In this document: one piece after another, positions 48,708 to 61,304 of the stretch | Layout: each line of letters starts with the position of its first letter | Numbering within the stretch: the first letter of the stretch is position 1 | NCBI GenBank assembly: GCA_029891385.1 | Contig: CM057228.1 | Span: 32,882,523-32,946,522 of the forward strand | Direction of reading: 5' to 3' | From: Erythroxylum novogranatense | Lineage: Eukaryota > Streptophyta > Magnoliopsida > Malpighiales > Erythroxylaceae | Length of the DNA: 64,000 nt | Position numbers and translations under genes: made by a program | Notes under the pieces: model-generated | The model's database searches: none | Seen by the model: the letters and a program-made list of their open reading frames with translations, nothing else | Told to the model about the DNA's origin: nothing

Positions 48708-50049
48708 TGATCAGCACTTCGTGCCGATCTAAAGATCAATCCCTTAGAAACCAAATCAAAAATAATTTAATTCCAAGGATTGCAGTACAGGATGCAACCT
48801 CGGGTCGTCTCACTTAATCAGAACCTAATGAAATGGACCTAAACTAGCCTATATGTCATAAAACGCAAGTGAAATCAACAAGGAAAGGGGGTTTTTGACT
48901 TTTGAGCGTGTAAAAAGTTTTTTTTTGGTTTTTGAAAATAGAAAATGAAAAGATTAAGACAAGTGATAAATCCTCTTGAAAATGAGCTTTGGCTATCACA
49001 GTTCAAAACTAATTTGATGGGATTAGCAAACACTAAGTTTGAAATGACAAACCTTAAAGGACTCTCTTTAAGTCCAGGATCTTGATTAATGAACTCCATT
49101 TCTCAAGATCCCATTAAGTGCTCTTAAGCCTTAGAACCTTAAAGGACTCTTTAAGTCCAAGGTTTTAATCAATGAACTCCATTTCTTAAAACCTTGTTAA
49201 GCGCATCTTAGTGTGTGCGGTGGAATTGCCAATGCAATGGGTCAAATGAAATCTAACATCAACTCAATATCAAACACAATTAGGCAGATAAAAGAGAATC
49301 AACAAGATCACAAATGAACATAGCAAACACTCAGTTTGAAATGATAAACCTTAAAGGACTCTCTTTAAGTCTAGGATCTTGATTAATGAACTTCATTTCT
49401 GAAGATCTCATTAAGTGCTCTTAAACCTTAGAACCTTAAAGGACTCTTTAATTTCAAGGTTTTAATTAATGAACTCCATTTCTTAAAACCTTGTTAAACG
49501 CATCTTAATGCGTGCGGTGGAATTGCCAATGCAATGGGTCAAATGAAATCTAACATCAACTCAATATCAAACACAACTAGGCAGATAAAAGAGAATCAAC
49601 AAGATCACAAGTGGACATATATGAGACTTCATATATTTAAGCTCAAAGTTCTATATAAACAAATTCATAACACATTACATTATTCAACACTTGATTAAAC
49701 TCTAATCAAGCAAATCTAACTACAAAGCAATAAACCCTAACTCAGAAGTTCATAACAATGTAGTTAAATGTGACAATGTAAACTACTAATCCAAACAACA
49801 CATTAAATGTCCAACATTTGATTAGACTATAATCAAGTAGCTTCACTACAAGTTAATAATCCTAGACTTAGGCATTCATAAACCGAAGCTAAACTATAGA
49901 TTAAGTTGCTTCCCTTTGAAGCTCGGTAAACTCCAGCATCTTCAGGAGAAAATAAATACCTAACCACGCATTACAACCGGAAACTTCACAACTTGTGATG
50001 TATCCAAGCTCCTCATGGTGGAGTCGACAGTGAAAATGAAAAGGAAAAC
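48708..50049 (-). repeat. Element C 3' LTR, part 1
   Basis: This is co-linear with 59357-60733 of the other LTR. It contains a direct duplication of about 297 bp (starts 49031 and 49328), each half with two 84-bp-like sub-repeats around CCTTAAAGGACTCTTTAAGT. It is interrupted after GGAAAAC by B2 and continues at 56815. Confidence 0.9.
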
Positions 50050-51001
50050 TGTTGGACCCCGATTTTTGAGTGAAAATAAGAAATATTCAAAAGTGGATGA
50101 GTTGATTAAAATTAAGTTGAAAAATCAAGAAATAAAGAGAGAAAGTGTGAAAATATGAAAAATTGTAAAAAGTTTGACTTTTTGGCCTTTGAGGGTTGAC
50201 TTTTGATTTAGGCAAAATTTAACAAAATAGTCTACATGAAACTTGTAGATTATGTTAAGAGCTTTCTATCGCCATAAAGTTTGCAAGTTTTCGATATCGA
50301 GAGTGAAAGTTATGAACAGTCAAAGTTTATGTGTGTTATAAGTTGACTTATATTAGGACTGGAGCTTTGACTGGAAAATTTACCTAGTTAGAGGTAAATT
50401 GAGCCTTGAAGTTCGTCATGAAAGTTGAAGGATTTGATTTGATCTTTATTTTGACATCAAGTATGCAATTTTTCGATCAAGGAATAATAAGTTATGATTT
50501 TTATAAATTTATGTTATGGTTTTAGCATGAATATTAGAGGACAGAATCTTTGACCAAAAAATGGACTCCCTTAGGAGTCAAATTGATTTTTATGTCCTTC
50601 ATAAAAGTTGTAGAGGACTTTCCAAGCTTTTCATCGATATAAAATATGACATGATTGGATTTTGGAGTTGAAAGATATGAATTTTCAAAGTTGGCATTTG
50701 TTTAGGGATATATTAAATTGGGGCAGTACCTTTGACTGAATTTTTGACCCCTTTAGAGACAAAATTGATTTTTGAGTTCTACATGTAAGTTGTAGAGCTT
50801 CCTTCAAGCTTTCCATAGAGACTAACTTTATCAAATTTGGAATTCGGAATCAAGAGCTATGATTTTTTAAAAAAATTCAGATATATATATATATAATCAA
50901 ATATATTTATAATCTGAAAAAAAAGGTGTTTCGTAAGCCCTCTCGCTAGGGCGACGAATTGCCCTATTGAGGAGGGCTTTGTATAAAAATTTTAATTAAT
51001 T
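50050..51001 (+). repeat. B2 left arm: plus-oriented LTR 5' part
   Basis: About 950 bp from TGTTGGACCCC to the CpG islet (CGCTAGGGCGACGAATTGCC near 50945). It is closely similar to the reverse complement of 55870-56809 and 53000-53957. Confidence 0.88.
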
Positions 51002-51060
51002 TTTTGTTGCATTATTGAATTGATTGAATTGTATGTATTATGTGAATGTATAATGCAACA
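51002..51060. repeat. Inversion junction in B2
   Basis: TTGTTGCATTATTGAATTG in one direction is followed within 30 bp by TATAATGCAACAAACATAGC in the other. This is where the plus-oriented arm turns into the minus-oriented LTR. About 2 kb of LTR between the islet and this point is missing in the plus arm. Confidence 0.8.
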
Positions 51061-53957
51061 AACATAGCAATTATCAAAACATTCATATATAATGATGCAA
51101 ATTTGTTCAAAACACATTCGGAAATCATAAGTCTACTATTAACCAACATTTTTCAAACATTTATAAAAACGATAATTTATCAAAAATCCAAGTTTTGCTT
51201 TCTTTAATTTTTCAAAATTGTTTTCTTTAATTTTTCAAACATTGCATATTGCTTACAAATCAAAATATAAATATGCTACCCACCTCAAATTAATGTCAGA
51301 AACTTGTTCCAAGCTCCAATTTGGTCATTTCTCCTTTCTTCCTTCCAATTTAACATTCCCTAAAACAATTTCATCAAAATTCAACCTCATAAATAACTTA
51401 ATCCTTAAAATTTATGTGATAATTCATCAATTCATACTAATTCCAAGATATTTAAATCACCAATTTCTAAAATCCCCAAAATTCCAAATTTGACCTAAAC
51501 CGATTCACTCAAATTCAATATCATATTTAACTTAATTTCTCAAATTGAGCTTAGAAAACATTAATTCCTCACATACTCAAGCTATCTAAATCTCTAATTT
51601 TTAAAGACACCAATTTTCAAAATTGGCCTAAACCAATTTACACAAATTTAATATCATAAATCCCATAATCTTCAAAATTGATATCATTTTTCACAAACCC
51701 ATACTAGTATTTATGATTCTACACCAATAATTCACAAAATCCTCCAACACAAAATTAAGCCTAAACCTTAAATAAGTTCCATCCAAAATTAAACATAACC
51801 TAACGCATATACATCACAATTAGCTTCATAAATCACATACCCAAGTTATTTTCCATATTTCTAAACCAAAAATTCAAGAAAAATCAAAATATAAACATTT
51901 TCTCTTACCTCTCTCTCTTTCAATTTTCGGATTTATAGGGCCTTAGAGGGAGCTTCCACCTTCTTTCATCCTTCTTCCTTGAAATCTACTCAAAAACAAG
52001 CTTTAAATCTCCAAAAATCAAAATCCCAAGCTTTCTCTTCTTCTCCATCGCCCATCACCAAACTCTCTCCTTTTCTCTCTTCTTATTCTTCTTTCCTTTT
52101 GTTCTCATTTTCCAGCCAATTTCGTGGCTTTATATTTCTTAAAACGACATCTCCTCATGTGTTTTAAAGCCATGTCATTAATGAAGGTCAAATGACCATC
52201 TTGCCCCTCCATTCAAAGCTTAAAGTCATGCTTACTTGTGGGTTTGATTCGCACTATCAATTTGAAGGAAATTGTCAAAACTTCCTTCTAGAGAAATGTT
52301 CTTCTATGTCTTAATTTCATAATGCCACAAGAATCATCCAATTCGGAGCACTACATCAAAAGTTATTCGCAAAACATTTTGGGTTGTTCATATTCAAACA
52401 CATTTTCCAGCACGTTATTTCCATCCAGAAATTTACATTCTTAATCCCAAAATTGACATTCGATGTCTTCATAACAATTGTAGCTCTATTTCTCTAATTT
52501 AATTCAAATTAAGAATCGCCTCATTTCGATTACCAGAGAAAAAGTTATGCCCAATATACTTTCAGATGTTCCTAACCCAAAAACTGCACACTAATCCGGA
52601 CTTCATTTCATAATTTAAAAATCTTAGGGGCAAAATTGAAATTTCCTTTCTTCATGTGACTTGTAGCCCCTTGTCTTAACTTTATTTCGCCTCAAGAATC
52701 ACTTCAATCGGATCTCTACAGATCCCGAATTTCTCAAAATACTGAACTATGTTAGGAAAATTTTCCGACTCACTTTGATTAATTTAATCAACCTTAATTT
52801 AATCTCAAAAATTCACAAATTTCCCGTAAAAATGAAATTCACTGTCTTAGGAATCCAATGCTTTGAAAATCGAGTCAATCGGATGTCGGACGGAAAAGAT
52901 ATGAGCGAAAGATTGAAGAGGGGTCATATTTCCTAAAATCTGGAAATAAAAATTAAATAATCCAAAAATAATAATTAAATAATTAAAAAAAATAAAAATT
53001 AATAATATTTTTTATACAAAGCCCTCCTCACTAGGGCGATTCGTCGCTTTAGCGAGAGGGCTTACGAAACACCTTTTTTTCAGATTATAAATATATTTGA
53101 TTATATATATATATATATATATATCTGAATTTTTTCAAAAATTATAGCTCTTGATTTCGAATTCCAAATTTGATAAAGTTAGTCTCTATGGAAAGCTTGA
53201 AGGAAGCTCTACAACTTACATGTAGAACTCAAAAATCAATTTTGTCTCTAAAGGGGTCAAAAATTCAGTCAAAGGTACTGCCCCAATTTAATATATCCCT
53301 AAACAAATGCCAACTTTGAAAATTCATATCTTTCAACTCCAAAATCCAATCATGTCATATTTTATATCGATGCAGAGCTTGGAAAGTCCTCTACAACTTT
53401 TATGAAGGATATAAAAATCAATTTGACTCCTAAGGGAGTCCATTTTCTGGTCAAAGATTCTATCCTCTAATATTCATGCTAAAACCATAACATAAGTTTG
53501 TAAAAATCATAACTTATTATTCCTTGATCGAAAAATTGCATACTTTATGTCAAAATAAAGATAAAATCAAATCCTTCAACTTTCATGAAGAACTTCAAGG
53601 CTCAATTTACCTCTAACTAGGTAAATTTTCCAGTCAAAACTCCAGTCCTAATATAAGTCAACTTATAACACACCTAAACTTTGACTGTTCATGACTTTCA
53701 CTCCCGATATCGAAAACTTGCAAACTTTATGGCGATAGAAAGCTCTTAACATAATATACAAATTTCATGTAGACCATTTTCTCAAATTTTGCCTAAATCA
53801 AAAGTCAACCCTCAAAGGCCAAAAATTTAAACTTTTTACAATTTTTCATATTTTCACACTTTCTCTCTTTATTTCTTGATTTTTCAACTTAATTTCAATC
53901 AACTCATCCACTTTTGAATATTTCTTATTTTCACTCAAAAATCGGGGTCCAACATTT
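51048..53957 (-). repeat. B2 truncated LTR copy 1 (minus)
   Basis: This matches 1890-4919 of solo LTR B1. It lacks the LTR 3' third (B1 161-1880). It ends at GGGGTCCAACA next to a polypurine tract at 53958 (minus-strand AAGAGGGAGAGAAA). A short CpG islet lies at 53023-53060 and (TA)n at 53103-53124. Confidence 0.88.
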
Positions 53958-54423
53958 CTCTCCCTCTTAAAAGAATTTCGTCCTCGAAATTCATACTTGA
54001 TTAACTCCAAGTAACTCATTCTTGCATATAATTTCTTTCCAAACAAAGATAATCAAGCACTTTCTTACTAATTTCTTTCCAAACCTCATAATCAATCACT
54101 TTTTCTTTTCTAATTTCCTCATCATACATACTCTCAATCTATTCACAACACTTCACTTCTTGTACCTCATACCACTCATATCATATCAACTTACTATATC
54201 TATAACTCATTATTTCTTCAGATATGGACACAAGTCAATGGTCCATTTCTTAAGGAACCCTAATATGGTTCAATCATCATTTAATCTTTATCATCATGTC
54301 ATCTTTCAAATAGTCATACTTTCATCTCACATAAGTATAGGCTATATCAATTTCTCCCAATTCATTATGCAATTCACATCTCAAGTTCCACAAACACATG
54401 TTTCTAATCAATCATATTCTTAA
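53958..54423 (-). other. B2 internal remnant: polypurine tract and 3' non-coding DNA
   Basis: On the minus strand the sequence ends ATTTCGAGGACGAAATTC, TTTTAAGAGGGAGAGAAA before the LTR, the usual gypsy pol end and purine tract. The rest of the 466 bp has no recognisable coding content. Confidence 0.75.
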
Positions 54424-56809
54424 CACATTTTCCAGCACGTTATTTCCATCCAGAAATTTATCTAAATCTCCAATTTTTAAAAACCCCAATTTTCAAAATT
54501 GGCCTAAACCAATTTACACAAATTCAATATCATAAATCCCATAATCTTCAAAATTGATATCATTTTTCACAAACCCATACTAGTATTTATGATTCTACAC
54601 CAATAATTCACAAAATCCTCCAACACATAATTAAGCCTAAACCTTAAATAAGTTCCATCCAAAATTAAACATAACCTAACGCATATACATCACAATTAGC
54701 TTCATAAATCACATACCCAAGTTATTTTCCATATTTCTAAACCAAAAATTCAAGAAAATTCAAAACTTAAACATTTTCTCTTACCTCTCTCTCTTTCAAT
54801 TTTTGGATTTATAGGGCCTTAGAGGGAGTTTCCACCTTCTTTCAACCTTCTTCCTTGAAATCTACTCAAAACCAAGCTTTAAACCTCCAAATATCAAAAT
54901 CCCAAGCTTTCTCTTCTTCTCCATCGCCCATCACCAAACTCTCTCCTTTTCTCTCTTTTTATTCTTCTTTCCTTTTGTTCTCATTTTCCAACCAACTTCG
55001 TGGCTTTATATTGCTTAAAACCACATCTCCTCATGTGTTCTAAAGCCATGTCATTAATGAAGGTCAAATGACCATCTTGCCCCTCCATTCAAAGCTTAAA
55101 GTCATGCTTACTTGCGGGTTTGATTCGCACTATCAATTTGAAGGAAATTGTCAAAACTTCCTTCTAGAGAAATGTTCCTCTATGTCTTAATTTCATAATG
55201 CCACAAGAATCATCCAATTCGGAGCACTACATCAAAAGTACAAAACATTTCTGGTTGTTCATATTCTAACACATTTTTCAGCACATTATTTCCATCCAGA
55301 AATTTACATTCTTAATCCCAAAATTGACATTAGATGTCTTCATAACAATTGTAGCTCTATTTCTTTAATTCAAATCAAGAATCGCCTCATTTTGATTACC
55401 AGAGAAAAAGTTATGCCCAATATACTTTCAAATGTTCCTAACCCAAAAACTGCACACTAATCTGGATTTCATTTCATAATTTAAAAATTTTAGGGGCAAA
55501 ATTGAAATATCCTTTCTTCATGTGACTTGTAGCCCTTTGTCTTAAATTTATTTCTCCTCAAGAATCACTTCAATCGGATCTCTACAGATCCCGAATTTCT
55601 CAAAATACTGAACTATGTTCGAAAAATTTTCCGACTCACTTTGATTAATTTAATCAACCTTAATTTAATCTCAAAAATTTACAAATTTCCCTTAAAAATG
55701 AAATTCACTGTCTTAGGAATCCAACGCTTCGAAAACCGAGTCAATCGGATGTCGGACGAAAAATATATGAGCGAAAGATTGAAGAGGGGTCATATTTCCT
55801 AAAATCTGGAAATAAAAATTAAATAATCCAAAATAATAATTAAATAATTAAAAATTAATTAAAAAAATTAATAAAAAAATTTATACGAAGCCCTCCTCAC
55901 TAGGGCGATTCGTCGCCCTAGTGAGAGGGCTTACGAAACACCTTTTTTTCAGATTATAAATATATTTGATTATATATATATATATATATCCTAAAATCAT
56001 AGCTCTTGATTCCAAATTCCAAATTTGATAAAGTTAGTCTCTATGGAAAGCTTGAAGGAAGCTCTACAACTTCCATGTAGAACTCAAAAATCAATTTTGT
56101 CTCGAAAGGGGTCAAAAATTCAGTCAAAGGTACTATCCCAATTTAATATATCCCTAAACAAATGCCAACTTTGAAAATTCATATCTTTCAACTCCAAAAT
56201 CTAATCATGTCATATTTTATATCGATGCAAAGCTTGGAAAGTCCTCTACAACTTTTATGAACGACATAAAAATCAATTTGACTCTTAAGGGAGTCCATTT
56301 TCTGGTCAAAGATTCTGTCCTCTAATATTCATGCTAAAACTATAACATAAATTTGTAAAAATCATAACTTATTATTCCTTGATCGAAAAATGGCATACTT
56401 TATGTAAAAATAAAGATCAAATCAAATCCTTCAACTTTCATGAAGAACTTCAAGGCTCAATTTACCTCTAACTAGGTAAATTTTCCAGTCAAAGCTCCAG
56501 TCCTAATATAAGTCAACTTATAACACACCTAAACTTTGACTGTTCATAACTTTCACTCCCGATATCGAAAACTTGCAAACTTTATGGCGATAGAAAGCTC
56601 TTAACATAATCTAAAAGTTTCATGTAGACCATTTTCTCAAATTTTGCCTAAATCAAAAGTCAACCCTTAAAGGCCAAAAAGTCAAACTTTTTACAATTTT
56701 TCATATTTTCACACTTTCTCTCTTTATTTCTTGATTTTTTAACTTAATTTCAATCAACTCATCTACTTTTGAATATTTCTTATTTTCACTCAAAAATTGG
56801 GGTCCAACA
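54424..56809 (-). repeat. B2 truncated LTR copy 2 (minus) with chimeric edge
   Basis: From 54463 this is co-linear with 51586-53957. The first 38 bp (54424-54461, ACACATTTTCCAGCACG) come from a different place in the LTR (match at 52398), so an internal segment is out of order. A CpG islet lies at 55888-55935 and (TA)n near 55972. Confidence 0.85.
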
Positions 56810-56814
56810 AAAAC

Positions 56815-57383
56815 CTATGCAAAGATTCTACCTAAGGAACCCCGAAGGGAACCCTGGGTGGTGAGGCCGTGAATTCTTTTATTCTCTCTTCGCTCGTCTA
56901 TCTCTTCTCTCCCTGAATGTTCGATCCCCCCTTAACCTAATTTGGCAAGGTTTTTATAGGATGGGTCGCGAGTCGGGTCAAAATAGTGAGAGGATTTTCT
57001 AAATTAAGTCCGGATACCCGACCGTTCGCCTCGATGAGGAAGGAGCTGCGATGCGATGTGGCAGATAATTAGCTTTCGTCTCAACGTGCCTTCTTCTCGT
57101 TGCGTCGCGAAGTGCGGTGAGGACCTCACGCCTTGTTGACTCTTCTAATCTTTTGACTCTTTTTTTCCTACAATATAAAATAACAATTTGCAGTATCAAT
57201 TGTCCTTAGAAAAATTATAATGCAATTAATGTCAATGTGCAACAATTTTACTAACAAATTGCATAAAATGTAAGATCACCATAAAGAAATAATTTAAGCA
57301 CAAAATCACTAAGTAAGAGTCAAAAAGTATGTTAAAAACCATGAAAGTGCTACCAATTTATATGATAAACTTGGGCTCAATCA
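56815..57383 (-). repeat. Element C 3' LTR, part 2
   Basis: This continues the LTR after B2 and matches 60738-61304 closely, except for 57061-57147, which has no visible counterpart. A TATA-type motif, TATAAAAACC on the minus strand, lies at about 56949-56960 (60871-60880 in the other LTR). Confidence 0.9.
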
Positions 57384-57400
57384 AATTCCCCCACACTTAG
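57384..57400 (-). promoter_or_regulatory. Polypurine tract of element C
   Basis: The minus strand reads CTAAGTGTGGGGGAATT directly before the LTR start TGATTGAGCCC. This form is typical of Tat/Athila-branch elements. Confidence 0.85.
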
Positions 57401-59336
57401 ATCTTTGTACTCCTGGACAAAGTTTATAAGAGTCAAAAAGATACAAGTGTAAAAGAAAAATCCACCCATGCTCAAAACAATAATGGGAAATTGGCACAAT
57501 TCACTTTCTCATAAATCAATCAAAGTGGACTGCAAGAGTGCTAAGAAAACAAACACTAAAAGAATTTTAATCCAAGAGATTGGACAAAAGAGATGTCACT
57601 CAAGATAAAGTGTTTGCTCTCACCTCACTTGTGTTTAGGGATATTTTCACTCTCAATCTACTTAATCCATATTCTACCATAAGCTTGTAACAGTTCCATT
57701 TCTCCACTTCAAAAACTATAATTTCGAAGATCAAGAGGACTTTTGAAGGTTGTAATGTACGGAGGGCTAGATGGATGGATGGAATGACAGAAAGAAAAAG
57801 TATGAACACATGCACTACAATTATGAAATAGATGTCAACAATTGAACTAATAATGACATATTTTTGTTTTGTTTTTGCTTTTATATATCTATATATCATT
57901 TTACATCTACAAATGTATATAATTTGAAACTGCTTGAATTTTTTTTTGTTTTTTTCACTTCTTTTTTGAACACTTTTTTTTTAGATATGCAAATTAAACT
58001 ACTGACATCATATAAGGATGCACGCAAGTGCTCATAAATAATAATGGGTCAAGGGGCTAGCAAGTGATAAGTGCTTGTGGGACTGTATTTGGGAAAAGGG
58101 TTGAAGAAAGAACGCCTCTATCACATCAACAAAATTCTAGTCCATAAAACTTTGAGTAAGAATTGGAACAAGTTCTAGAGAGATGTGAAATAAGTAGATA
58201 TACACAAAGATTGAAAGAAAAAATTAGGCTCAAATATCCTTCCAACAAGGGTAATATCTCAATGAACAATCTCAAGTCTCAAAAACTTAAAGTGCTACTT
58301 TTTAGCATGCCTCCATTCACTTTGTGTTGAAAACATAGAAAGTAAAATTAGCCAATACCGACTATCGTTAAAAGAATGGGAGGTATTTTCATAAACTCAA
58401 GTATCACTTTGAAACTTATAAAATCTTTGAAAAAAACAAAAGGTACAAGAGCCTAGTGTGGAAAAAGTTTGAATTGAGAAAAAGATTTAACAAAAGTCAT
58501 TTCTGTAAAGGGGTGACATCGCGGCGAGATAATTGTGTGTCGCGACGTGCGTTCTAAAATGACCAGCATCGTCATGGCGAGAGACCTATTGCCGTGATGA
58601 AGAATAGCAGAATGACAAAAAAATTTTACCAAGTTTTAAAATGTGTAACATGATGCAAGGTCGGCTAACACAAACATAAGAAGTGTCACATAGGCATGCA
58701 ACAAGAGAAATAAAAATGTGAACAACTCCCCTACACTTAAGCAACACATTGTCCTCAATGTTAAACAAGCAAAGAATAAACATAAGGGAAGAAAGCACAA
58801 ATGGGAAATTCAACATAACAGAAGGAAGGTAGGAGACAATACTAAAAGGGGAAATTATAGAATTGAAAGGTTACTGATTAAACTAAAAGCTAAACTATGT
58901 TCCTACTGGGCTGTTTCTCCCTGACACTTACTTAATAAACTAATGCACCAATATATGTCACGAGCAATCACAAGGCATAAGTAAGTAAACAAGTGAAGGA
59001 AAGAAACAACCTGAGAGTTATGGAGGTATTTTATTCTCCCGGTTAACCTTCGACAAATGGCCATGGTGTGGAGAAATAACTTCATCCATTCCCATGTCCA
59101 TGTCAGCCTCCACTATGTCAGATTCACCTGAAATGATTGTCGCAGAAAAAATAAGAGTTAGCCTCAGCGAACTTCCACGGAAGGTGTAATATGTAAAATG
59201 TTAACTATCAAAGATAAAGGAAAACTATCAATGAGTATGAAACAAAATTATCTAGAATGCAATCTAGAAGAAAAGACTCCTAACTTCACTTAGCAACAAA
59301 ATGACAAAAACAAACCTAAAGAACCAATTCTTGGTT
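57401..59336 (-). other. Element C internal region, non-coding
   Basis: About 1.9 kb, AT-rich, with no gag, protease, RT or integrase motif. The small ORFs (57600-57899, 58586-58816 and others) carry no recognisable domain. A CpG-rich patch lies at 58514-58600 (CATCGCGGCGAGATAAT, TCGCGACGTGCG). Confidence 0.75.
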
Positions 59337-59353
59337 CCACGGTAACGGCACCA
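59337..59353 (-). promoter_or_regulatory. Primer-binding site of element C, Asp-tRNA type
   Basis: The minus strand reads TGGTGCCGTTACCGTGG three bases after the LTR end. It resembles the TGGCGCCGTTGCCGGGG site of Tat/Athila elements with three base changes. This fixes the minus orientation. Confidence 0.75.
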
Positions 59354-59356
59354 TTT

Positions 59357-61304
59357 TGATCGACACGTCGTATTGATCTAAAGATCAATCCCTTGGAAAC
59401 CGAATCAAAAATAATTTAATTCCAAGGATTGCAGTACAGGATGCAACCTCGGGTCGTCTCACTTAATCGGAACCTAATGAAATGGACCTAAGCTAGCCTA
59501 TATGTCATAAAACGCAAGTGAAATCAACAAGGAAAGGGGGGTTTTGATTTTTGAAAATATTCATGAGCTAAAAAGTATTGTAAAAAGCATGTAAAAAGTA
59601 TTTTTTATTTTTGAAAATAGAAAATGAAAAGATTAAGACAAGTGATAAATCCTCTTGAAAATGAGCTTTGGCTATCACAGTTCAAAACTAATTTGATGGG
59701 ATTAGCAAACCTAAGTTTGAAATGACAAACCTTAAAAGACTCTCTTTAAGTCCAGGATCTTGATTAATGAACTCCATTTCTCAAGATCCCATTAAGTGCT
59801 CTTAAGCCTTAGAACCTTAAAGGAGTCTTTAAATCCAAGGTTTTAATCAATGAACTTCATTTCTTAAAACCTTATTAAGCGCATCTTAGTGTGTGCGGTG
59901 GAATTGTCAATGCAATGGGTCAAATGAAATCTAACATCAACTCAATATCAAACATAACTAGGCAGATAAAAGAGAATCAACAAGATCACAAATGAACATA
60001 GCAAACACTCAGTTTGAAATGATAAACCTTAAAGGACTCTTTTTAAGTCCAGGATCTTGATTAATAAACTCCATTTCTCAAGATCCCATTAAGTGCTCTT
60101 AAGCCTTAGAACCTTAAAGGACTCTTTAAGTGCAAGGTTTTAATCAATGAACTCCATTTCTTAAAACCTTGTTAAGCGCATCTTAGTGCATGCAGTAGAA
60201 TTGTCAATGCAATGGGTCAAATGAAATCTAGCATCAACTCAATATCAAACACAACTAGGCAGATAAAAGAGAATCAACAAGATCACAAGTGGACATTTAT
60301 GACACTTCATATATTTAAGCTCAAAGTTCTACATAAACAAATCCATAACACATTACATTCTTCAACACATGATTAAACTCTAATCAAGCAAATCTAACTA
60401 CAAAGCAATAAACCCTAACTCAGAAGTTCATAACAATGTAGTTAAATGTGACAATGTAAACTACTAATCCAAACAACACATTAAATATCCAACATTTGAT
60501 TAGAATATAATCAAGTAGCTTCACTACAAGTTACAAATCCTAGACTTAGGCATTCATAAACCATAGCTAAACTACAGATTAATCTGCTTCCCTTTGAAGC
60601 TCGGTAAACTCCAGCCGTCACTACATCTTCAGGAGAAAATAAATGCCTAACCATGCATTACAACCGGAAACTTCACAACTCGTGATGAATCCAAGCTACT
60701 CATGGTGGAGTCGGCGATGGAAATGAAAAGGAAAACCTATGCAAAGATTCTACCTAAGGAACCCCGAAGGGAACCCTGGGTGGTGAGGCCGTGAATTCTT
60801 TTGTTCTCTCTTCGCTCATCTGTCTCTTCTCTCCCTGAATGTTCAATCTCCCCTTAACCTAATTTGGCAAGGTTTTTATAAGATGGGTCGCGGGTCGGTT
60901 TGAAATAGTGAGAGGATTTTCTAAATTAAGTCCGGATACCCGACCGTTTGCCGTGATGAGGAAGGAGCTGCGATGCGACGTGTACTTCTTGGATCGCTCA
61001 CTGCGGCGAAACAATTAATAGATGCCGCGATGCGTTGTTGCCTGATGATGCGCCGCGGCGAGATACTGATCTTTTGACTCTTTTTTTCCTACAATATAAA
61101 ATAACAATTTGCAGTATCAATTGTCCTTAGAAAAATTATAATGCAATTAATGTCAATGTGCAACAATTTTACTAACAAATTGCGTAAAATGTAAGATCAC
61201 CATAAAGAACTAATTTAAGCACAAAATCACTAAGTAAGAGTCAAAAAGTATGTTAAAAACTATGAAAGTGCTACCAATTTATATGATAAACTTGGGCTCA
61301 ATCA
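59357..61304 (-). repeat. Element C 5' LTR (1948 bp)
   Basis: Uninterrupted LTR, TGATCGACACG to GGGCTCAATCA on the plus strand. It contains the 294-297-bp duplication (starts about 59707 and 60003), the TATA-type motif at 60871-60880 and the CpG-rich islet 60983-61068, which lies about 100-190 bp upstream of that motif in the minus orientation. Confidence 0.9.
60983..61068. repeat. CpG-rich islet of the C 5' LTR, unlike its partner
   Basis: 86 bp with GCGGCGAAAC, GCCGCGATGCG and GCGCCGCGGCGAG. The other LTR has 87 bp of different sequence at the same place (57061-57147), while the flanks on both sides match closely. Confidence 0.85.

Larger units (their letters stand above)
50045..56814. mobile_element. 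B2: aberrant family-B insertion with inverted LTR ends
   Basis: B2 is 50050-56809, flanked by AAAAC at 50045-50049 and 56810-56814. The left end reads TGTTGGACCCCGATTTTTGA in plus orientation. The right end is the same LTR start in minus orientation, so about 950 bp at each end form a terminal inverted repeat. Inside are a truncated minus-strand LTR (51048-53957), 466 bp of internal DNA with a purine tract and pol-end relic (53958-54423), and a second truncated minus-strand LTR (54424-56809). There is no coding capacity. A normal element would have the LTR end, not the LTR start, at one side. Confidence 0.88.

Noticed and set aside
57600..57899. 99-aa minus ORF with hydrophobic stretch in element C
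   Set aside because: It has no recognisable domain, lies in an AT-rich non-coding interior, and its composition fits chance.
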